Of a stretch of 64,000 nt of DNA, positions 36,906-48,250 are shown in pieces; within the stretch, counting starts at the first letter, position 1; each line of letters opens with the position of its first letter. The DNA comes from Macropodus opercularis (Eukaryota; Chordata; Actinopteri; Anabantiformes; Osphronemidae), in contig JAUCMP010000028.1 in NCBI GenBank assembly GCA_030770545.1, positions 15,565,001 through 15,629,000 of the forward strand, read 5' to 3'. The notes beneath the pieces were generated by a model. It saw only the letters and a program-made list of their open reading frames with translations. It was not told the DNA's origin and ran no database searches. Both the position numbers and the translations under genes were made by a program.

Positions 36906-37136
36906 CCAGAAGGTGGCGCTCGTCTACATATTAGAAAGAAACGACTGAACTATGAAGCTCTTTGCGTTTGGTTTCCAGCAATTCAAAAATATGCAGTAGG
37001 TACAATTAAACAAGAAGACAGAGAGTTAGTCTATAATAACACGAATAACACAATCGTTGTAAAAAAAAAACACCAAAACAAAACACACAAGCGACAATGA
37101 TGGAGAGGCTCCGAACTCCGCCCCAGAAGGTGGCGC
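36906..37136 (+). promoter_or_regulatory. Pair of CTCF-like motifs upstream of rnpc3
   Basis: CCAGAAGGTGGCGC occurs twice in the same orientation, at 36906-36919 and 37123-37136. It matches the CTCF core (CCA-N-N-AG-G-T-GGC) with one deviation. Position between two divergent genes with different expression would suit an insulator (inference). Short motifs of this kind also occur in fish repeats. Confidence 0.35.
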
Positions 37137-37190
37137 CAGCTCTAAATTGGTTGACAACAAATAAATAAATAATCACGAAGAAGAAGAACA

Positions 37191-37234
37191 ACAACACAGG
37201 CAGGAAGTGAATTGGTTTCTGCTACTGGAGGCAG
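37191..37234 (+). promoter_or_regulatory. rnpc3: Candidate TATA-less promoter and noncoding first exon of rnpc3
   Basis: CAGGAAGTGA at 37201-37210 is an ETS-type site common at housekeeping-gene starts. It is followed by a good donor (ggaggcag/gtactt, GT at 37235). The first coding exon begins after an acceptor (tcctgacacag) only 4 bases before its ATG, so an upstream noncoding exon must exist; this is the nearest plausible one. Confidence 0.35.
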
Positions 37235-37978
37235 GTACTTTATTAGTTATGTTTGTAAAATCAGCTTTAAGTTATTTGTGTAAACTGTTTACTGCACCTT
37301 CGTTTCGGTTTGACGTACAGCTGTGATTGAAAAAAATCTAACGTTCAAGAAAATGTATTTGCATTTAGTTCTCGTTAGCTTTTGTGAAGGGCTTGAATCA
37401 AGCTAATGCTAACGGCGCTAGCCCGGCACTAGAGCACAGTTCTCCAGTTTAAACCACGTCGGTTTAGCGAAGCCTCGTATAAAAAGACACACTATGCTAG
37501 CGGCTATTTAAAAATGCTCCCTCATCAGTATAGACAAGTGGGTTTAACGACGTACGTACTGCAGGGACAGCGAAAAACAGAGAGATTTCGTTGTATTGTG
37601 AAGTATGTGTAGCTACGTCCTGCACACTTTTTTGTTTACAGTGATGCAAACCTCTAAAGATTAAGACCTAGGTTTGACGCGTTAAATCCACTGAGTTTCC
37701 CTACACTTGAGTTTTTCTTGTCTTTATTAACATTTAGCTTATTTTAAATGCAACGTGCTGCACATTGAACTGTCTGAAGCATTGCTTCTGTTAAACACAA
37801 CTGTCCCGTGTTTAAACTGATTTAGCAGCTTGAAATAGTAACTTTGGACTCTGTGAAGTTGCCATGACTCTTAATACTTTATATCTCTGATCGTACTCTA
37901 TATAATCACCCTGGAATTGTCTCTTAATTGTGAAGACACTTCAGTACTTAATATTTGTATTTCTCCTGACACAGTGAA

Positions 37979-40900
37979 ATGGATAAAAATGAGGAGCTGG
38001 TCCAAGCAGCCGTCAGCAAAACCCTGCTCGTCCGCCACTTACCAGCTGAGCTTAGCCAGGAGGAGAAGGAGGACCTCCTGAAGTATTTTGGCGCTGAATC
38101 AGTCAAAGTCTTCTCAAACGCAGGTTGTCTGGTAGGTTGTGCTTCGCCGACATCTTGAGACAGTCTTTACCTTGTAAAATTAGCTTGATTTCCAAGATAT
38201 TAACATTTTCTTTCGTCTCCAGAAACATGCAGCCTTTGCTACCTTTAAATGTGAGAAGTCGGCAGTAAAAGTGAGTTTTTTTTGTGTGTTTCAAATTAAA
38301 CAGTGCTACATGTGTGCACGCATAGACTTGTATGCAGACACTAATGCTAATGTAGCTATAACCTCTTTTTCTTCTTTCCCGTATGGTCTTCACTTTGTCG
38401 TATGCTTCAGGCTCTCAGCAGGCTCCATCAGTTGGAGATCCTTGATCGTACACTTGTTGTGGAGTTTGCGAAAGGCCAGGATAATGTGACAGTGTTAAAG
38501 GATCCACCAGTTTCAGTCAGGTCAGTTGCTTTAGTCAGAAAGAGACTAAGAAAACACAGACTGTCAGACTAATTCATTCTGAACTCAAATGGCTAAGACC
38601 TTTTTCAGAATAGAATCAGACATTAATATCTATTATAGTAAAGGTCATGTAAATGTGTCAGGGCATAACGTGGTTTCGCTTCGTTTTTCTCTACAGTGGT
38701 AAAACGGTTAAAGAGGAGCAGAAAAAAAAGGAAACCAAACCCAATATTCCCCTTATAGAGACCAGCATAGCGCCAAGCCTGGGGTGAGTACCGCATCGCA
38801 TGCTTGTTGTCTCTTTATGTAGAGAAGACCTCTGTGTTTGTTATCTGAGATTCATTAACACAGGGGTTATGAAAGTGTACAGTCAGGCCTGAACATATTT
38901 GGGCAGTGAGATCACTTTTATAATTTTGGTCCTGTATCAGCGGATTTGAAATCAGACAGGCAGGATGTGCTTAGCATGTAGACTGTCAGCTTTATTTTAA
39001 GCCTTTCATCAAAGTATTGGCTAATCCATGTAGGGATGACGGTCGCTTTTGTTGAAACGTTTGGCCAAACAGAAACAGACAATTATTGTCACTTTTAATA
39101 CTTGCTTGTGTTTTTCGTTTTCAACGGCTGCATCACTTTGCATCAGTATATATCAACAGATGCAGAATTCCTTTCCTGTCATTTGCTGCAGCTGTTTTGC
39201 TCCCAGTAGTTGGATTCAGATTAAGTGAGTGACTTGGTTAGACTGTTTACTTTCTGTGCTTCAAGATCTAGTGCATCTGTCTGCTGAGGCTCATTTTGCC
39301 TAATTCCAAGCAGTTTGTGTAGCCAGAAACCAGCTGCTTTTGTCAGCTGTCACATCAGTAAATGCTATACATTGCTGTGTTACAATATGACTTTCAGTCT
39401 AATTTGGTTTAGAGGTGGTTTAGAGCTTTCACAGGCTGATCTTAATCTTTCCAGCTGCAGAAAATTCTCTCTTCCAGTGATCTTCTGAACCCCCCAAGGA
39501 GGAAAACCCTTGGCAAAATTGCAAGTGTATATTGAGTTCTGGCACTACTGTCAGTTCAGTACAGTAAAATCGTTAAGGGAAGCTGCTTCCCATTTCTGTT
39601 TGGTTGTGTTTCTGGTTTAAAATATCAAGTCTGATCGTCTGTTGCTACTGTTTGTGAAAAGGAAGACATGCCACAAGAAAATGGTTTTGTTGGGCTTGTA
39701 CCTTTCTTGCAAGCTGGTGGAAAAACAAACTATTGCTGCTGTGCTGGTCTTCACTACATCTCTCCCATACGAACAATACACAAAGAATGTTTCTCTCTTT
39801 GTATTAACAGTTGAATTGGGTGTAACTGGGTAGATTTTGATGAAAACCTCGATCAGTCAGTGATGTTGACCTCCAGATAAGATTTTAGAGCATGGATCAA
39901 TACCACACTCACTGTTTATGAGAAGGCCTTAATATGAATCAATTGTGATACAACGTCTCTTGTATTCTCTTTAGCTGTTTAATGTAGTGATGTATGACAT
40001 TTGAAAATCTGAGTGGCCTATTGCGAAACAACTGCAAAGACTTTTTCATTTTAACAAGAAACTATTTCTGAAGTAAAAGGCGTAAAATGCTGTGCTGTCA
40101 ATACTGACTACCAGAAATTTATTTTATCAATTTATCAGTGCTGCATTATTCACATTTTACTGTCCTCTTGCTAAAAGAAATTGAATAACTGCCTGAAGCA
40201 CACATCAGTGTTTCATATTTTAAATGAATGATGAATTTCTGTTTCACATGAAACAGTAGAATCTGAAATGTGCTGGTATTTGAGGGGTTTATAAAGCAAA
40301 GAGCATTTGCCCGATTAAACTGCAGCACAGAGGACTTGCCTTTGTGCTGACGGGGCATTCCCGTCCCAGCGCCCCTTTATGGCTGGATTTCTTAGTTTGT
40401 TAGCTGAATATTAGCCTGGGGGCCTGTCGCTGGTCCGGTGTTATTTTGACATGTTTAGCGATAGTATGTGGTTAAAGGCATTGGGCTGCGAGGTGTAGAA
40501 TTTCTCCTAGTAATTGTGTCGTCTCCTTCCTCTCTCTTCAACAGGTTGAACTTTCATTCAAATCCCACTTTAAAATATTTATATCCACCACCTACTAATA
40601 GCGCCCTGACAAACATAATGCACGCCCTCATGAGTGTGCCCAAGTTTTATGTTCAGGTAAGTTCATGCTGCTGCTTTCTCATCATTCTACTCGTCCTCCA
40701 CAACCTGCATGCGTACCTTTTGATATGCAGATGTTAGTCATTAGTGTTATGTATTTGAATGGTTATTTTAGTTTCTTTCTTTTGAAAAGCGTGAAATTGT
40801 GCAACACATGCTAATACTGCAAAATGTATAGCCTCTAGATTTATATTGTAAAATGGAAATACAATTCTGGAACAAGTGTCCCAAAGGTTTTTGAACTGCA

Positions 40901-43900
40901 TCCAACCTCCCAAAGATCAAACAGCAAACATTTGCCTTTTAAATTTCAATTTTGGGAGCAAGTATTAATAATAGACCATAAGTGGGAGGCATGAGTTATG
41001 GGTTTAACATTTCCCTGGGAGCCGCTCTGCCTAGTTTTCCACTGCTGCTACATCCAGTGTCGACATCTTGGTGGTGCTAGTGCTTTGCGGAGCAGACGCC
41101 TTAATGCTCAGTTTCACCACTGGCGACTCACTTTAGCCTCAATCTCACCTTGATCCCCGTATTGTTAAATGTAAAATGCAAAGGCTTTACGCTCTGCTTT
41201 ACATGGGGAGCCAGACTTACCGGCTGTCTGTGCAGCATATTCCTTTGCCCAGATACAACCGTCCGTGTTCTAACACTTAGATCTCTAATTACACAGGTAC
41301 TTCATCTGATGAACAAAATGAATCTACCTTGTCCATTTGGCCAGTTCACTGCCAGACCCCCCATGGTAAGTCCTCCTAAAAGCACCAGATTTGTGCTGGT
41401 TTGATGTTACACTGGGAAGACAGTAACAGCATTACACTCAAGCCAGCTTTTGAGGTTAACCAGTGCCTCTCGACTGACTCTCGCTCAGTACTCGGGTATT
41501 AGACCTATTCAGATATATCAAACATCCACTGTAGATGTGTAAAGAATAATTTGTCTTTAATGTATTTTTTACTCAAAGGGGATCAGTTAATCACATTGTA
41601 TCTGCTCTGTTATTGTACAGTCTGGGATTAACACTCAAGAGTGCTGCATGTAAGACCTCTCTTACACCGTAGTTGAATAAAAAGGTGGGAAGCAAAAAAG
41701 CAGACACATTCAGCACCACAAAGAAGCTGAAGCCTTTCATTTCATGCATTTTACTGAGGACTGGAAAAGTATTAATTGGTTTTCTTTTATTGTGCGAACT
41801 CTGGAATAAATTCTACCTATAACCAAATCAAAGCCAAGGTGAATTGCCCAAACTTTACACGTTGATTATTTTTAAGGTTTCACAAACCTTTAATACTTAC
41901 ATGCGACAATAATATAGCAGATCAATCAAGAGTCAAAAAAAATCTTTTCGTCATAGGTTTAGGTCATAGTCTAGCATATGCTTAATGGATAAAACAGCCG
42001 CAGACAGACAATAAATCACAACACGCTTCATCTAGATGAACTTGTTCATCGTAGACCCACAGGTGTTCATTGCTTGGATGTGACGCCCACCAAGGCTGTT
42101 TTTGCTCTGTAGCGCCCCCTAGTTCACAGTGGGGTCGTTTTGACTTAACCCCACGAGGGGTAAGTCGATCACCATTAGAAATAAGCCTTGTACTTGGCCG
42201 TGCTGAAATATGTATACACGCCTTCATATAAGCTACAGTAAACAAGCAACTAGTTTAATCACTGTTTAGAAGATCTTACCACAAATCAAAGTCATCCTGT
42301 GTTTTCTCCTGCAGTTTGAGCTCCTCCATCCGGCGCCGCCCATGCCCATGCCGCCTCCGTTCCCTCCTGACTACCCCCCTTTACCAGAGGAGGAGATGGA
42401 GCTGTCCAGTGGACAGGAGTCAGAGTATGAAAGCGGTGACGACGAAGACAAGGAGAGGTGAGGAGAATATTGTGATTGTTACAAATGAATTAACTAAGTG
42501 TTGATTAGTCATCGATCAGTTTTCTGGAAACACACGTGCTATTTCTTTAAATTTCAGTGGGCGACAGTTTTTTTTTGTCCAAGGTAGACAATATTCCCTT
42601 ATTCCCTATGCTTGCTTTATTTCAGGATAGTTCGTCTGATGGGCCTGGTCAACCAAGCATGCAAGAGACCCTTGAGACCAAAAGCAGCTTCAAAACGAAA
42701 GAAGCCCAAGATCAAGGATCTACTCTATGCTCCCAAACCCGACTCTCAGAGGTACACCAAAGGCATCCATGCATGTCACAGTCCTCACGCATAGCTCATC
42801 TGGAGACCGTACTCACAGGCAGCTTGGAAAACCTCCAGACGATAAGTCATCCTCGTAAAGACAGCCTTGTGTGGCTTTGAGACTTATTGTTTCAGAACCA
42901 AACAAATATACGGTCCCTTAATGACAGACCGCAAACTCTATTTCTAAACTAGAAATACCCAACCCTCTGTTGTGTATTCATGTTGTGAGACATACTTTTG
43001 ATTGGCTGCAAGTAAATATCACGGCCCATGTTGTGGGCTCTTTTAGAGGCTGCTGTTGAAGCGGGTGGTTTCTTCTACTTCCTACAGTGCTCCTGTGCTG
43101 CAGCCCAGCGACATTTTTGAGCAGCCCCACGCTGCTGGGCCGAGGAAAATTGAATTCCATATTTCGGTTCCGGATGTAACGGCCAAAGTGGACGGAAGTG
43201 GGCCGGGTCAAGAGGTTCAGTCTGATGAAGACAGCGGTAAGGGCTCTCATTGCCTTTTTAACATGCAGGCAAAATTAACTTTGTGCCCAACAGCCAGGTG
43301 CTTGTTAGAAAAAACACAAAAGGAGATTTTGTTTTACCGCTGGAGTATTAAATTGCCTACAACCCTATGCACAGTGTATTAAGGTTATACAAGGTAGGAG
43401 GCAACTCGGGACGTTTTATTTCTGAAGCATGGCCAACCTGCATCCTGTACATTTCCTGAATGTGTCGTAAACATTTCCAAAACATTGATCCTGTACACTA
43501 TTACTTCACGTTCTGTCCTTGAACTGGAACTCTGACACAGACAGGAAGGAAGAGAGTCTGTTATGCAGGGTGTGAATCCTCAGTCACGTGGTGGCGTTCA
43601 GGGACGTTGTTTTGGTCTTCTTGGGTCATATTCAAATCCTTTGTATTGATTAGACCACGTCGCACACTGTTAATCGCTCAAAAGGCTCAGCAGGCTGCAT
43701 CTCAGGAAGCTAGCGTAGCAAAGCTGGGCCGACACTATCGCATATACCTGTTTCTGCTGTTTACCTCAAGATCTTCACCATCAAAGATAGAACAGTTGTT
43801 TGCTGTCACATGTGTCACCACACTTGATACAAGGTACAGGCATTTAATATTAATGTGATTAAATGTTGCTGCTTATCATCCACGCAGTAAGTAGAACTAC

Positions 43901-46900
43901 TTGTAGTTACTTACAGTATAACAGTCGCACCTTTAATTAAAGGCGCTTAAACTATGAATTCGAATGCTCAGCGATTTTAAGCCTTTTCTCAAAAGCACAC
44001 ACTACGCTGTCAACAAAGACTATGGAGCACGGGAGATATTCTGATTTCACGCTGGTTTGATTACCCAGTTAACGTAAGCCGTACTATGTGTGAAGCCCGG
44101 GCCTCGTGCTACACAGCCGCATATCACAGGGGACACTGCAACATAAAGATTTTGCCATTATCTATATGAGGAAATAACATTGGGGGGCACAGCCTGTGCT
44201 AGATGTCAGCGGCGCACTTCTCTCTTCCTCTTATCTCCCGTCTTTCTAGCTACAACTTCACTTCCTGGCAAGTCTCTGAGAAGTACAATGGATCAAAGTC
44301 AAACACAAAAGATTCCTAAAGGCAGGGGAAAGATAAACTATGACAGGTGGCTTTTTGGATTAGTCCTGTTTCGGGGAAAGTGTGCGAGATCCGATAAACA
44401 AGCTATTTGAATGAAAGGGGCGGTGGGGGACAGATAAGGCAGAGGATAATTTGGAAAGCAGCGATCTAGTTCTCTGCTGAGTGTATCAGAAAAGCTTCCC
44501 GGCGCTTCTTGCTCCAGTGCACATGCACATCCACCTTCTGTGGATGACAAGCCTTTCCTTCTCTCCTGGATTTGTACAGGCTCACTGCTCTTAGTAATTC
44601 CTGTTACAACGTGTGAGCACGTGCAGCATGAGAGCTCCTCAAAGGTCCAACACACTCCAACAGATGCTCCCTACCTTTTGAGCAGAGGTGGACTGTTTGC
44701 GCTTACGGCTCGCTCTGGTACTATGTTCTTCTGATTATCAACAGTGTTAGAAGTTTAATATAATAAAAGAACTGATGCTATTATCAAGCTAGCACTCTGA
44801 TACGCACACACGCACCCCCGGCGGCCAGAGAAGTGTGTATTGGCTGCACCTGCTCAATAAACGGGTCAGACCTTTCCATCTCTACCGGCTGTGGAAATGT
44901 TTTTTTCCACTATCTCAAACACTGCAGCGACAACTGCACTTTCAACAAAAGCTGAAACAATGATCTGGAGTTTTGTGTCTCTGAGCAGCTCAGTAACTAA
45001 AGCTGAAATGCGTTTCAGTAGCTGCCATTTATTTGGCGCGCTGCTAATTGGTTTCTAACGTACTGTGTTGTTCTTTAGCAGTGGCTGACGGGCAGCTCGC
45101 GTCCTCCGTCAGTGAGGAGAGGGCGCTCGCTGAAGGCTTTGGGAAGCTGTACCCCAGCATACAGGCCTCCCAAGAACAAGGGGAGCACAGCGACGACGAG
45201 CAGGAGCTCACCTCAGACGTCATCTCCAGAAAGGAGCTAGAGAAAGGGCGGCTGTCGAGAGATGGTACAGTATACATGCACAGCAGTGTGTGTGTTTGAA
45301 ACCCAAATACGTGACAAACGCAAACTAAAATAGGATGAAATAATGAATAAGTAAATCTCAGTTTAAGACAAGATACTGTGTAATAAGTTAGAAGATGCCA
45401 CAGCCAAACCTAGTGAAAGACAGCATTTCATTGTGTGATGAATGTTCAGCGCCGTTCACCACGTCCGTCCCTCTCTGATGATATTTAAACTTCAAATCCA
45501 TCTACATTTAAAAAAAACTGAAAAGGAAAGATTAGCCTGTAATTATTTAATATCGGTGGATCTGGCCTGACTTTCTTCAGCAGGCATTTAACAACCGCCG
45601 TTTCCACGTCCATTTCCAATTAACCAAACGTGTTTGAAGAAGCGTGGCAGGATCTCAAAACAGCAGGTGGATGAATTTACATTCTTAACTAGAGTTTTTG
45701 CATCGATGGCCTAACCTGAGATGGGACAAGCTTCTATATATGTATACTTTAATTCACAATGAAAGAATGGCAAAAAGACGGGAAGGGGCTCTGAATACTT
45801 TCAGGACAGCTGGGTGTCCCTACGCACATGATAACCAACATATTGTGTTTGTTTAGGCAGCAGACTGTTTTCAGTGCAATCACCACAAGGAGATCAGTGA
45901 TTCAGAGTAATCCAGAAACCAATGTGAATGGGTCAGTGATCCCACAAAGCCTCCCTGACCGAACCGCATCGAGCTCCAGTTCTGTGGGCGTATGTGCGAA
46001 CCAAGCAATGTACATGAGCACAGTTTGATCAGTGTGAGCCACGTGGCTTCGTTCCCGGCAGGCTTTCTGTGTAAACCAGTGGTTATGGACTGATGGACGT
46101 TAACACATCTCTTTGGCTTCTTGCCCTGCTGCCTTCCAAATAGTCTCTCTCACACAATAAGTGTCACACCTGGGTTTCCTCTGGTCTCTGTGTGAGGACG
46201 CAGGTGTCCTCTCTGTGTCTCTCAGTGTGTCTGACCAAAGGCCATAGTTAATGTAGATAACTGCTTCCCTCTCATTGGTCAGCAGAAGGTAACGCACGTA
46301 AACACAGATTGGTAATCAGTGAGTCCAGCTCTGTACTGTCTTAAATATCACACTAATAGGCTGCTATTGCTGCATTAACTTGATGTCTACAGTTTTTTTG
46401 ATCTTGAAATATACGTTGCGTAACATTTTTCTTCTTGTTTTGTCTTTCAACACAGAGATGAAAAGGATGTCTGTGTTTAAGAATTATGAACCAGGCGAAC
46501 CAACCTGCAGACTGTATGTGAAGAACATTGCAAAGCAGGTGGAGGAGAAGGTAGGAGCATTTATGGCACTTGATCCACTTGTGTGCTTGTTCGCTTTATT
46601 GCAGACATCTTGACTGACTGAGTGCATCGGAATTATGTGATTAAAAGTTTGGCGTGGAGCTTTTAACTCCTACAACTTGTGCATAAAGAGAATAAACAAA
46701 GCATTAATATTCATTTACTGACTGTTTTCCTTCGTCTGTCCTCCAGGACCTGAAGTACATATATGGGAGATATATTAACCCTTTGTCACAGGCTGAAAGA
46801 AACATGTACGTAAACAGAAATCAATACATTCTTGACGTGGTTTGCTTCACCTTCACCCCAGCGTTTTTCTTTTTCTATTTTTGACTCTAGCACTTTGTCA

Positions 46901-47833
46901 CCGCCTCTTGAGAGTTTTTAGTAATTTATGCTGACTGCGTGTTGTGTTATTAATAAGTGGAGATCACAAGGGGCATCAGCAGTTCTACAAATGAATATTT
47001 CACCTGAGTCATCAAATCAGGTTTATGTCGTGTAGTTGGCCAGACACTGAACAAACGCTGAAGTGTTTGTCCAGTGGACCAGCTTCTTACAAAATAAAAA
47101 GAGAAACACCGTCCATGGTCACATATGAAGCACGAATGTAGAGAATCATTTTGAAAACTAAAGCGCTCGGTCTCCTGAATTCCTAAACAATGCTGTTAAA
47201 CTAAGAGGTGATGCAACACGGTGTAAAACGTGTACAACAGGTACAGGTCCTCTCCTCAGGTGCAAGAACAGCATTTGTTCTCTCTTTTGGAAAACGGGCT
47301 GTACTTCTAGTTTGCTCTCATCCCACCTCCTGTTGTCACAGAGCTTGATGATCGCTGCTTTACCTTTTTTCTCAGGTTTGACATTGTGTTAATGAAGGAG
47401 GGGCGCATGAAAGGGCAGGCCTTCGTCGGGCTCCCCAGCGAGCAGAGTGCAGAAAAAGCTCTGCGGGAAACCAATGGATACGTTCTCGCCGACAAACCCC
47501 TCGTCGTCGTATCCTTCTCTTCGTTTCAGACGTGACCTTACACAGATTACAATATGTGGATGTTCTGTTTGGGGCGTCAGGAAGTCAGGTGAGGTTTTAA
47601 GCGTATAGAAGCAAAATAAGATTATTTTCCATTCATGGATTTAGCCGCGTGAGCAGATGAAGGACAAACTTCTCTCGCCTTAAAAAGGTCACGTCTCCTG
47701 TCACTCAACGAAAGGAATAGTTAAAATGTTTGTGGCCTTCAGACCTTAACCTTGAAATTCACAGCAATTTGCCAGATCTGCGAGACCAAAACCAGACAGC
47801 ACAGACGGCAAGAAAGGAGCAAAACAGCGGTGA
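37979..47833 (+). CDS. rnpc3: RNA-binding region-containing protein 3 (U11/U12 snRNP 65-kDa protein)
   Basis: Component of the U11/U12 di-snRNP of the minor spliceosome; its C-terminal RRM binds U12 snRNA and its N-terminal part contacts the U11-59K protein. Coding segments: 37979-38131, 38223-38270, 38411-38520, 38697-38783, 40545-40656, 41297-41365, 42315-42457, 42626-42751, 43088-43236, 45079-45264, 46456-46550, 46747-46805, 47376-47508, 47765-47833; 512 codons (human about 517), all phases consistent. N-terminal RRM: RNP2 TLLVRHLP, RNP1-like KHAAFATF. Then a family block GLNFHSNPTLKYLYPPP, a Pro-rich and acidic region (EEEMELSSGQESEYESGDDE), a basic stretch, and a C-terminal RRM with CRLYVKNIAKQVEEKDLKY and RNP1 KGQAFVGL. 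It ends AKQR. The 13th coding intron is U12-type. Confidence 0.96.
41989..42160. mobile_element. MITE-like repeat fragment, copy A (rnpc3 intron)
   Basis: Shares about 50 nearly identical bases (acagccgcagacagac...acaacacgcttcatct) with copy B at 53624-53772. Its right end, read on the minus strand, begins ttacccctcgtgg and continues gtcaaaacgacccc, resembling the left end of copy B. That suggests terminal inverted repeats of a TTAA-type (piggyBac-like) nonautonomous element. It contains the sequence ctagggggcgct, a strong CTCF-type core. Confidence 0.5.
45077..45082 (+). other. rnpc3: Tandem NAGNAG 3' splice site of rnpc3 coding exon 10
   Basis: The acceptor reads ttcttTAGCAG/tggctg. Splicing after TAG gives Ser-Ala-Val-Ala-Asp across the junction; splicing after CAG gives Ser-Val-Ala-Asp. 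Both keep frame, so a one-alanine isoform difference is possible in the acidic linker. Confidence 0.6.
47509..47764 (+). other. rnpc3: U12-type (minor spliceosome) intron in rnpc3
   Basis: Donor GTATCCTT matches the GT-AG class U12 5' splice-site consensus exactly. CCTTAAC at 47744-47750 matches the U12 branch-point core and lies about 14 bases before the AG, and there is no long pyrimidine tract. The intron separates the end of C-terminal RRM beta-strand 4 (PLVV/QFARSAR) in phase 0. Confidence 0.93.
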
Positions 47834-47999
47834 AGTCAACAGGTGAGATGCTAGACGGAGCGACGGCCTTCATTTTCACCATGTCAGTGTCTGTATACGC
47901 AGAACAGGCTGAATTATCATTGTAATTCTGTTACATTTTGTTTACACTTCATTTAGTCGCGATACCACGACTTGCTATTGTGGCCCAAAAGAACCATTT

Positions 48000-48023
48000 G
48001 TATCCTTATACTGACATATCCTT
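48000..48023 (+). promoter_or_regulatory. rnpc3: U11 snRNP-binding splicing enhancer (USSE), tandem U12-type 5' splice sites
   Basis: GTATCCTT (48000-48007) and ATATCCTT (48016-48023), 8 bases apart, both perfect U12-type donor sequences. They lie 43 bases after the proximal 3'UTR acceptor. In mammals such a tandem element in the RNPC3 3'UTR binds U11/U12 di-snRNPs and activates the upstream 3' splice site, giving poorly exported mRNA and so negative feedback on the protein. The arrangement here fits that design. Confidence 0.92.
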
Positions 48024-48223
48024 TGGAAAAATAACAGAATGGTGGCAGCTGTGGGGTTTAAAACGACCTGCATGCTCGTCCACATTTAAAGAAACTGTCA
48101 TATGCATATTTCTGTCAGTGTAGGCAAGTCCTGTTTCTCATCTAAAGCCCGTTTTACATTGTCTGTTTCCTGTTTGATTGAATTTCAGAGTATGGTCATC
48201 GGACGCCGTCATTTTCTTATTCC

Positions 48224-48229
48224 AATAAA
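48224..48229 (+). terminator. rnpc3: rnpc3 polyadenylation signal AATAAA
   Basis: Canonical AATAAA followed within about 30 bases by a T-rich stretch and then tgtgtgttttgtttc (GU-rich). It serves both 3'UTR splice forms. Confidence 0.65.
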
Positions 48230-48250
48230 TATTTTTTTTATTAAAATAAC

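Larger units (their letters stand above)
26987..37190. other. Intergenic region between divergent col11a1 and rnpc3
   Basis: Contains the 5'UTR and promoter of col11a1 at its left end (transcription start not determinable) and the rnpc3 promoter at its right end. Between them I see no exon with coding character; open frames at 27737-28218 overlap each other in several frames and resemble nothing I know. A CA microsatellite, a dispersed repeat relic and two CTCF-like motifs are listed separately. Confidence 0.7.
47834..48250 (+). promoter_or_regulatory. rnpc3: rnpc3 3'UTR with alternative terminal splicing
   Basis: Nine bases after the stop, a donor (caacag/gtgaga, GT at 47843) opens a 3'UTR intron. 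Two acceptors follow: atttag ending 47956 (proximal) and gaatttcag ending 48188 (distal). Proximal use retains the tandem U12 donor element at 48000-48023; distal use removes it and leaves a short terminal exon with a polyadenylation signal at 48224. Because the junction is within 50 bases of the stop, neither form should trigger junction-dependent decay. Confidence 0.72.
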
